Origin: Gnetum montanum
Taxonomy: Eukaryota; Streptophyta; Gnetopsida; Gnetales; Gnetaceae
DNA length: 64,000 nucleotides
Reading direction: 5' to 3'
Assembly (NCBI GenBank): GCA_015680685.1
Contig: MNCI01003851.1
Location: 609,211 to 673,210, forward strand
The position numbers and the translations under genes were made by a program. Each line of letters opens with the position of its first letter. The stretch's first letter is position 1. This document shows, piece by piece, positions 56,122-64,000 of the stretch. The notes beneath the pieces are model-generated. The model was not told the origin of the DNA. It searched no databases and was given only the letters and a program-made list of their open reading frames with translations.

Positions 56122-59100
56122 ATGACTTTGATAAGTTATATGTTAGCGACGCTTCGACTTAACCAAGCAAGTGGAATATTGGCCAGTGGAATACCGTTTA
56201 CTGTAAGTCATTCAATAATATTGACTAGTGAGCCCAAATGTATTTGAAGTTTTTAAATTAAGATAATTTTGTTGCAGCCAAAATCACACTAGCGTGTAGC
56301 TGGCAATGGTAGTTTGTACCTCTTACATATTTCATATAGGGTCTACAGCTAGGCTAGTGTCATTGTCCAATGGATTCAGATAATGAATGACTTAGTTGTT
56401 GTAAGTGTCTGGGTGATATACCACTCGATTTGATATTTTGACAGCGTTGTCATTTTTTGATCAAGATTAGACTTCTCATTCTTGTGTGTGAAGCAAATTA
56501 TTCGTTTGGTGTTGTTGGTTACTTGTGTCTTTTTTTTTGGGCTAGACAGTAATTGTACATGTTTTGTGTTTGTATTTGTGCATTGATTTGTTGTGAAATT
56601 GATTTTTAAATATACCGCAATGAGCGTTAGAGTCGTCAAATAAACATTGATATCCTTGTCCCATGGGGTTGTCTTGTATGCACATTGAATGTTATTTATT
56701 TGTTAGGTTTATTTACTTATTTTTTTTATTTTGTTTATTTAGTTGATATGTTTTGTACATTTTAAGTTACTTATTTAAGGTTCTGGCTTTGTGTAGGGGA
56801 CTTAAGCCCTTTCTTTTGGTGGTGGAACTCATGGGTGTGTTGTCATGGTTTGGACGTTTGGAGCCCAATGCACCTCGTCATGACATGAAGATCGGGTCAC
56901 AAGGTTTATGGTTTCGCTTGGGTTCTAGTGAATTTCTATTGTTTATCCTGCAGGGTTTTAGTGTGGTCATCTGGTCTCATTTAAGTGAACAGTTGGCTCA
57001 TAGTGTTGTTGAGACCTTACTGCCTGGCTCATCCCATGACATATTGGCCTTCATCATTGATGTGGATGAGGGATTATTTAAGGTTGATGGCGATCCTACC
57101 GAAGGTCCTCGATCTACCCATCCTCTGACTCGTGTTTGGGAGTTACGACTTTGCAGCCATTACAATAGCAGTAACACCCTTTTCCTAGCTTTCTGTATAC
57201 ATATATTATTCCAGAATCCACCTGGAACCATGTACAGGGTAGAAAGGTAAGCGCTTTTTTTCTTTTGATTTATCTTTATTTTGTTTTCTTCGATGTTATG
57301 CCATTGTTTATGTTTGATTATCTTTTTCTTGGCAGACTCGATTTTGATGAGCATGGAATGCACAGGAATGATGATGGGCTTGACTTAACGCATATAGCCT
57401 TAGAGGCTTTCATGGTGGGCCCCACTCTTCATGGTGTTGTGTTGGCTCAAACCAAGGGTGCTATTATCCATTATCATAAGTAGTTTTTGAGGGCCTTTGA
57501 ATGCTGTGGGGCTTGTGGGTGGCTACATGAGGATTGGTTTCGTAATGGACCCACTTTCCCTCAAGCGGTTGATTTAGTGCCAAGCGTGCCTGATCCATTT
57601 GCTAATGGTAAGTAATCGTGTTCTAAGCTTTGTTTGTTTTTTGTTTTATCTTTTCTACCCCAATGTTTATCATGATGTTGATCTTTTTTTAATCGTGTTT
57701 TCATAGCAGATATTGCTCCTGGTGGGGTTAACATTGTGTTTGGGCGTATGGAGGATGCCCTTTTCATGAAGTATAGGAAGATAGAAGATTCGCAACGGTG
57801 GTTGCATAGAAAGGCACCTCAACACACCATCACTTGCCATACCGATGCTGGTATGATGGATCTGTTTAGTGCCTTGACTCTTATCATTCTTGTGACTAAA
57901 ATGGTTGCCATCATTGATTCCTTCAATGATGATGCTACTTATTTTAGCACGTAGGTCCGGGGGGTTAAGGTTGCATTCCATCTGACTGTCGAATTCCTTT
58001 CAGATCTCTTTGGGGTACTGGTAGATGATGTCAAAGTGGTAGTGGACAAAGCGAATAGGGAAGGCTACGTGATTAAGGATCTTGAGGAATGGTTGGGTGT
58101 GCCATGGGCTAAGTGGATACTAAAGTGGCAGAGGTGAATTTATTGTACCCATTGTTTAGAGCACATGCATTTCCCAAGTCTCTTTCCCAAGTGAGAGCTC
58201 TTGGGGTGGAGTGTGCACGTATCATGCACTCAATCCTAGAGACTGGTATGCCCTATAACTGGGCACAGTTTCTGGTTTTGGGCTTCCATGGGGAGATCAT
58301 CAGATTACGCTCTAACATGAATGCGTAGTCCCACTTTACTTTTGCATTTTTCATGGGTTATCTTCGTAGGTTTGCCAAGTTCTTAGTGGTCTAGGGAGAT
58401 AACCATTATATGTTAAGGGATTGCTCACAGTTGTCTCGCCCCTAGATTCATCATTTATTTGACATCACTAGATCCAAAGATTCACCCAAAGGTATCGATG
58501 AATCAGTCTCCGTTACCACAGGAGGTGCAGCCAGTTGTTCCCACCACTCACGTGATAGCTTGGGGTTGGAACCAATGATACTGCACACAACTATTAGAAG
58601 AGTCGAGCGTTTGATCCAGGAGACCATCAGGAAAGCTAAGGAAAAGGTGAAAATAGTTGAGCATTCGAGAGTGCCTATTATAGAAGCGAGACCCCCAAGG
58701 GCGAAGAAAATTTGATTCGTTTTGCCAGAAGTAGGTAAATTTTTTTGGTTTTAAGTTTTTTCTCCTTTTTTGTTTTTGAACTTATTTGCTTACTGAAATA
58801 TGCATATCTATTATGTCATGCTAACTTTAAATTTTTTGGTATTAACAAAGTGCACCCACAAGAGGGAAAGGGAAGAGTTAGCTCAGATGGATGAACCTAA
58901 AATGGTTATCATTAGGTGTGATGAAGGGGAGGAGACCAGGAAGGAAGTAGTTGAGACTAATCCCATATTATGGGAATAGGATGGAACATAATCCATGGAA
59001 GTGACGCTTACTGAGGCTCTAGATGTTCTTAGACATTCGAGTGAGGAGAAGGATGTCTTTGATGGATCTCTACACCTTGGTGATCCACCTGAGCTGACCA

Positions 59101-60495
59101 GCAAGGGGCCTTTTGGTAAGTCGTATTAGCTTTATTTGGATTCCGTACTTTTTAAATTTTTTATATTATTTTTCTTATCATTTCTCTTCTTAACATTAGA
59201 CATGGATGCCAAAGCGCCCGCAGCACACGTATCTCAGGTGGATGGGTTGGAATTAGAGGCCCTAGTTGAGGTGCCTCCCCATACAGATTCAACATCCACC
59301 GATCGATTAAGGCCGTGGCATGAGATGCCCAATAAGGTGGACTTTGTTACCAGCATCGTCAATGATGTTGTTTCTCATCTGCAATAGGCTTACCCTGAAT
59401 TAGGTGTGTTACTTTATACTAAGCTCCTGGGTTCATCGTATTCATGCATTTGTTGGAATCTTCTTGTTGGCTCATGCAATGTTTGTACTTGTAGGTGTGA
59501 AACTTCAATGGAGTCCATTTGAGGCCACCCATATTGATGGTCTTTCGAAATTGCCAAAAAATGTTGAGCAGATTCCAAGAAATATTTATGATGCAGTTTT
59601 GGTTTTTCTTGTTTCAAATGCTAAGTGTCTCTAGACTTGCAAGTGCTCGATTGAATAGTTATGGCTTGAAATTTAGTCATTGAAAAGAAATTTGTCAAAA
59701 GTAACAGAGGAAAGAAATGATTTGCAGGCCTGTTATGATTTCTCCTCTGCTAGATTGGCTAGTGATAGTACCTGGCGGACATCCGAGATCACTTATGTGT
59801 GTTATTGGGCAAGCTTGAATAGCAAAGTGGAGGTGATTCAGGATCTGGCCAAACAGCGAGCCCATATGGACTTGTTGAATAGGAAGTGCCATGACTGGAA
59901 GTCCTTTGCCTCCAAGGTGCGTAAATGGGGCCAGGATCAGAAAGACCACAAGCACCAATACAAAACGTGGTTAAAGGAGGAATCGGTTGAACGTTGTCGA
60001 TTGGAGATGTTCGTGGAAGGATTAGGCTTGTGCTCTTCCTATGAGAAGTTTGTTGAGTGTACAGAGGTGGAAGGGTCTCCTAAGAGGTCCATTACCCACT
60101 ACCTCTGGTGAAGCATCAACAAGCATGTTTTCTCTTGAGCTTCCTTCCTGGTCTACAGTGGATAAGGAAAAAATTTTGGCCAACATCGAACTCAGACCTG
60201 AGAAAGATTGGGCTTGCATGCCCGAAGAGGAGATTTCACAATGCCTAGAAGCTAACCTCAAGCCTTCCCCATCGGTGAGTGTTTTAGTCTAATATCATTT
60301 TATTGACTTTAGTCATCATTATTTTCCTTAGTGTTTTTTTATTCGTTTAATCTGTTTATTTTTGCTTACTTATTTTATTGTTCTGTTGTATTTTTGTGAT
60401 AGGGACGTGGTGATGATTAGGGTGGCCCCAGTGGGATGGGAGTTGGTGATGCAGAGGACTTTGGGGATCAACCTCCTCCTAATGCTAATGTCTAA
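56122..60495 (+). pseudogene. Nine-exon spliced gene, unrecognised, broken; coiled-coil-like near C-terminus
   Basis: Proposed exons: 56122-56202, 56278-56400, 56780-57246, 57336-57607, 57710-58730, 58851-59115, 59200-59403, 59495-60274, 60403-60495. Every intron is GT...AG, 75-379 bp, with donors such as GTAAGT and T-rich acceptors. Reading phase matches across all eight junctions, strong evidence for real splicing. Exon 3 is open for 155 codons (LVVELMGVLSWFGRLEPN; VIWSHLSEQLAHSVVETLLP). Exon 8 begins VKLQWSPFEATHIDGLSKLP and has a helical K/E-rich stretch (LSKVTEERNDLQACYDFSSA). The end is GDQPPPNANV. Disabling changes are about a dozen in-frame stops, nearly all TAG, and frameshifts near 58120 and 60080. 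No family is recognised. It could be a host gene, a captured gene, or an additional ORF of a Tat-type element. Confidence 0.7.
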
Positions 60496-60824
60496 TTTGG
60501 CTTGCTTTGTTTTTTGGAATGTGTGAGGATAGATGTAACATGATCATGGTGTAATATGCTATCATTTTGTATTTCATAAACATTGTTTCCTTTTTATTTG
60601 TGAACGTAAGTGTATGCTAGAGCCATGTCTGGTAAAATGAAAATTGTAACTTACGAAATGTCAGCGATGTTTCGGTGAATTGAAAATGCATTGTGTTCTA
60701 GTTTAAGGCCATTTTGGGCCATGGGTATCAGTTTTGTGGACTATCGCATTTTTTTGTTGAAGTGCTGGAAGAGACTATAGCCGTTTCAGTGAATTTACAA
60801 GAACCAGTCATTTCTGACCATGGC
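60496..60824. other. 3' flank of the spliced gene, nothing seen
   Basis: A T-rich sequence follows the stop codon. AATAAA-like signals are weak and no clear polyadenylation site was seen. Confidence 0.5.
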
Positions 60825-61094
60825 TAGTTTAGCATCATTATAGACGTGCAGTAGTTTAACATCATTTTGGATGTTTGGTAGTTTTATGTCATTTTGGACG
60901 TTTGGTAGTTTTACATCATTTTGGACATTTGGTAGTTTTACGTCATTTCAGACATTTCGTAGTTTGATGTCATTTCGGACATTTAGTAGTTTTACGTCAT
61001 TTCGGACGTTTAGTAGTTTTATGTCATTTTGGACGTTTGGTAGTTTTACGTCATTTCAAACGTTTGGTAGTTTTACGTCATTTTGGATGTTTAG
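60825..61094. repeat. Exact-length minisatellite, ten units of 27 bp
   Basis: Ten units with consensus TAGTTTTACGTCATTTTGG plus ACGTTTGG occupy 270 bp with no length change. Because 27 is a multiple of three, open frames exist on both strands: a nine-residue repeat FGSFTSFWT on plus, and PNVQNDVKL on minus. The first units resemble those at 50500-50845. Confidence 0.95.
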
Positions 61095-61100
61095 TAGTTG

Positions 61101-61190
61101 TAACAGTTGAGTAGATTCTTTAATTTTCGAAGCTTGACATGGTGTTAACAGTTGAGTAGCTTCTTTAATTTTCAAAGCTTGACATGGTGT
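61101..61190. repeat. Tandem duplication, 45-bp unit
   Basis: Copies 61101-61145 and 61146-61190 start TAACAGTTGAGTAG and end GACATGGTGT. They differ at two or three sites. Confidence 0.9.
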
Positions 61191-61236
61191 GTTGGGCATG
61201 TCGGTGTAATCATATATTCAACATCTTCTTCGCTAA

Positions 61237-61629
61237 TTATCTTAAACGGTAATTTTGACCATGAGATGTCTGGGGAATGACCCCTATGTCAGCATGTTCT
61301 GATATTTCCACGTTTTGTAATGTTTCCATAGCTTCTGGGGAATCACGGTTTGGAGGTTGGTTATCACTTTGGGTTTTATCTGGTTTATTGTCTTGTTTAG
61401 GCTCATCGGTGGTGTCATCTTGTTTAAACTTAGGGGTAGTGTCATCATGTTTAGATTCATCGAATTCAACTTTTGAGCCTTGGTTTGTGCCTATGTGTGA
61501 AGACATATTGGGTGTAGCTACGTCACCATTGAAACAACACAAAATTTGGAGCTTAGTACTTGTCCAACACCAAGCAGGTCCCTGGGACCCCCAGACGACC
61601 ACAGTTACGTCTGGTGTCAAACATGACAA
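61237..61629 (-). CDS. Possible hydrophilic ORF, 130 codons, unknown
   Basis: A minus-strand frame with ATG at 61629 runs 130 codons. Its second half is rich in D, K, T, P and Q with short internal repetition (TTPKFKQDDTTDEPKQDNKP). There is no recognised domain. The opposite strand is also open for 121 codons, which lowers the value of either frame. The repeat-like middle might be part of U3 sequence of the LTR to the right. I would not treat this as a gene without expression evidence. Confidence 0.2.
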   Translation of the reverse strand: MSCLTPDVTVVVWGSQGPAWCWTSTKLQILCCFNGDVATPNMSSHIGTNQGSKVEFDESKHDDTTPKFKQDDTTDEPKQDNKPDKTQSDNQPPNRDSPEAMETLQNVEISEHADIGVIPQTSHGQNYRLR

Positions 61630-61664
61630 CTTCGGAGATTAGATGCTTAATTTTCACTAAGTAT

Positions 61665-62145
61665 GCAGTTCCAGCGTAGATGCCCAACGTATACACCCCG
61701 TGTAGATGTCCAGCATATACGTCCAATGTATACGCCCAAATGTACATTCCCAGCGTATACGCCCCGCGTAGACGTCTAGCGTACACGCCCAGCATAGACG
61801 CCCAATGTATACGCCCCTCGTAGATGTCCAGCGTATATGCCCCGCGTAGACGTCCAGTGTACACGCCCCACATGTACGCTCAACAGGTACAACAGATGCA
61901 TACGCTCGACATGAAACCTTCAAAGACCACATGAAAATAGCACTACAAAGCAAGAATTGGCATAAGGCAGCAACCATTAGCGTATACACCCTAGCGTATA
62001 CGCCCAACATCCACCAGCGTATACGCCAGCGTCCACGACATCTACGCCCAATTTCGCATAGACCCAGCACCTTCAACATATACGCCCATAGTCTACGCTC
62101 GCTACAGATAGCGTATACGCCCAACGTATACACCCGACAAATGTA
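61665..62145. repeat. CpG-rich minisatellite, 13-bp base unit
   Basis: Words of the form AGCGTATACGCCC and AGCGTAGACGCCC recur in two blocks, 61665-61890 and about 61978-62145. The unit is about 13 bp, with higher-order pairs of 26 or 39 bp. It lies upstream of the TATA box of the LTR and so is probably part of its U3. Long minus-strand frames (61553-61873, 61657-62244) are translations of this repeat. Confidence 0.85.
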
Positions 62146-62821
62146 ACATATTGTACACTTGTAAATTTTACGCCCTTGCACCCGGTCAACGCACCATGTG
62201 TCACCCCTCCCGAGTCTACCGTCAAAACGTGTATAAAACCCCAAACTTTGATGAAATCCAGGACAGTTGAAAATTTCCAGAGCACACTAGAGAACAGAGA
62301 TGCTGAGAACTAGAGCACAAAACCTTTTACGCTGGGCAACCCTGTATGCTGAGCATACAGCCTCTATGCTGTGCTTACAATGTGAACTAGCCGTAATCAT
62401 TCCTGCACCCACCGGGGCTTTCGTCCGCCTTGTGTTCCACTCACAACTGCGTTAGACCGATGCATTGTACTTTCATTCTGTAATGTCATTGTTACATTTC
62501 CTTCCCATAATCGTTTACAATTTGCATTAATTGTTATACGTAGTCTGTTTACGCCTGTTTATGTTTATGCTCTGTTTGCATTGGTTACACTGTTTATGCT
62601 TTGTTTACGCTCATTACATCGTTTACGTATAACCCAGCGTATAGCACTTCGGTGTACATTCAGGGAAATCCTTGTCTGATCCGCGTGCGGACCACCCAAG
62701 GTGCTCTACCTTCGTTCATTCCAGCTCACCTTCAAGCGAAGGTAGCGTCTTCTGTGCACGTCCTGCGATCCCACGGTCTTTGTTTCCTTCTAGCCGGAGG
62801 CCGACGATTTTGGGCAGTACA
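62146..62821 (+). repeat. LTR 3' part (promoter to end), plus strand, related to units A and B
   Basis: Its last 300 bp match the complement of the start of units A and B: CACCCAAGGTGCTCTACCTT against AGGCAGAATGCCTTGGATGG on the other strand, and CTTGTCTGATCCGCGTGCGG against ...AGATCAAACAAG. It ends CAGTACA at 62,821 and is followed by a primer-binding site, so it is a 5' LTR of an element reading to the right. Its left limit is unknown. The palindromic word array of A and B is replaced here by the 13-bp minisatellite. Confidence 0.7.
62232..62238 (+). promoter_or_regulatory. TATA box of the plus LTR
   Basis: GTATAAAACCCC lies about 584 bp before the LTR end, near the spacing seen in units A (633) and B (607). 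Confidence 0.65.
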
Positions 62822-62825
62822 GAAA

Positions 62826-62843
62826 TTGGCGCTAGAAGGAGGG
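62826..62843 (+). promoter_or_regulatory. Primer-binding site of the plus element
   Basis: TTGGCGCTAGAAGGAGGG begins four bases after the LTR end CAGTACA. A TGGCGC start after an LTR is common among plant Ty3/gypsy elements. The priming tRNA was not determined. Confidence 0.6.
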
Positions 62844-63628
62844 CCCCTGCCTTAAACTAGTTGTGCTTCAGAGCTCTCAGCGTCTACGCTGTTGAGTACA
62901 CGCCGACTTTTTCCGAAAACCTCCTAGCGTTTACGTTGTATAGTTTAAAACCTTACCTGCAAACTTTCCAACGTCTACGCTGATCAGCGTCTACACTGCC
63001 CTGTTTAAAACTCACCATCTGCAAGTCTTCCAGCATCTACGTTGTTAACCATATGCTAACTTTATCTACAAATTCCCAGCATCTATGCTGCTACTGTTCT
63101 TTTACGCTGCTACAGTTCCTTTACGTTGCTACAGTGCTTTTTATGCTGCTACAATGCTTTTATGCTACTACAGTGCTTTTTACGCTGCTACAGTGCTTTT
63201 ATGCTACTACAGTGTGTATGCCGCTATAGTGCTTTTACGCTGCTACAGTAACGCTACAGTACCACTATAGTGTTTTTTCAACAAAAACACACAAAACGAG
63301 CCTGTTTCAAAGCCGAATTAGCTACGATTCGCACCTACTTCAAACCAGTCTAAGTAGTAACGGCCACCAACATGAATCACCTTATCTAAGGCATACAATA
63401 CACACAACATAACGATTCCGAGATGACTTTCTCTTACCCGAGATCGCCATCCGCGTACGACTACGGTTCATAATTTCATACTTAGCCAAATTTTCTCCCG
63501 TTTACGTCATACATGCTGGACACTTTGAAAAATTTTCAATGTTCACACGCCGGACACTCTGCACACTTAACCTGAAACACACTCGACACTTGTTAGCTAG
63601 CTCGTACGCTGCCCCGTCACACATCACC
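62844..63628 (+). other. Leader of the plus element at the right edge
   Basis: Sequence between the primer-binding site and the first gag-like ATG. It contains AGCGTCTACGCTG words and a GCTGCTACAGT minisatellite. No coding signal. Confidence 0.6.
63087..63270. repeat. Minisatellite, about 19-20-bp unit, nine or more units
   Basis: Units resemble GCTGCTACAGTGCTTTTAC, with changes such as GCTACTACAGTG and GCCGCTATAGTG. The array lies within the leader of the right-edge element. Confidence 0.9.
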
Positions 63629-64000
63629 ATGGAGTCCCAAACCTCTAATGCACATGCCTTCATTGTCCCCACACAAGAACAGTATAACTACATCTGTGTG
63701 AAGATTTAGACCAACCTTCCTATTGACCACACAGAACATGAGGCAAAACAAAACTTCGAGCACATATACATGGGAGGTCATGAATTTTCCCCCTCCGTAT
63801 ATGACATCATCCCCCTTTCTGATCCTCATCATAGGCTCATCTCCCAGATCCTTCTAGCAAGGGGCCAAAACACATGGTGACCCACTGAGGAGCCCCAAAA
63901 CCAACATGATGTAGATGACTTCGAGGCATAATCCGAACTTGAGGATTCATACCACCCCCTCAGTCCCCATGCCTACGTGAACCCATCACTCCATCCTCAC
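63629..64000 (+). pseudogene. Start of a gag-like ORF, cut by window edge
   Basis: An ATG at 63629 in the context CATCACCATGG opens a frame that reads MESQTSNAHAFIVPTQEQYN, then HEAKQNFEHIYMGGHEF and ISQILLARGQNTW. Two or three in-frame TAG or TGA stops appear, and the frame otherwise continues to the edge. Its place, 785 bp after the primer-binding site, makes it the expected gag or an ORF upstream of gag. No gag motif is reached before the window ends. Confidence 0.5.

Noticed and set aside
60825-61094. CRISPR-like array
   Set aside because: Units are contiguous 27-bp repeats without unique spacers, in plant DNA with no cas genes.
61553-62244. Long minus-strand frames rich in G, Y, R and W
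   Set aside because: They translate the 13-bp minisatellite and have no domain.

Overview
This window reads as repeat-dense nuclear DNA from a large plant genome. Every recognisable protein domain but one set comes from decayed LTR retrotransposons of plant-typical Ty3/gypsy lineages: chromovirus-like elements and Tat/Athila-like elements. The decay, the nesting, the long AT-rich stretches and the absence of any intact host gene suggest a gymnosperm or another giant-genome plant. The species cannot be named from the sequence.

Layout. (1) 1-2.3 kb: minus-strand chromovirus-like gag, protease and the start of reverse transcriptase (RT), cut by the window edge. (2) 2.3-6.5 kb: no gene. (3) 6.5-18.2 kb: plus-strand Tat/Athila-like element with protease, RT, RNase H, integrase, a tandem-duplicated 1.56-kb block, an extra ORF with a coiled-coil-like part, a polypurine tract (PPT) and an LTR. 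(4) 18.2-25.4 kb: two LTR-sized direct repeats, a 200-bp tandem duplication and decayed coding-like sequence. (5) 25.4-36.9 kb: a second copy of the element in (3), on the minus strand, with LTRs at both ends, gag, protease, integrase and the same extra ORF, but with RT and RNase H deleted. It appears inserted beside a third minus-strand gag (36.9-39.4 kb). (6) 41.5-44.8 kb: minus-strand chromovirus-like gag-pol, cut at 44,776. (7) 44.8-49.6 kb: two tandem 2.4-kb LTR-like units whose U3 carries a repeated palindromic motif. (8) 50.9-54.5 kb: minus-strand Tat-type pol, the best preserved in the window, with two RNase H-like domains. (9) 56.1-60.5 kb: an unrecognised nine-exon plus-strand gene, now a pseudogene. 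(10) 60.8-64 kb: minisatellites, an LTR end with TATA box and primer-binding site, and the start of another plus-strand gag.

The most interesting items are the extra ORF shared by the two inverted copies, the spliced unknown gene beside the Tat pol, the palindromic U3 arrays, and a 363-bp RNase H segment that is backwards between two single unknown bases, probably an assembly error. In-frame stops are mostly TAG where CAG is expected, and sometimes TGA for CGA, as deamination of methylated CHG and CG sites would produce. No intact host gene, tRNA, rRNA or CRISPR array was seen.
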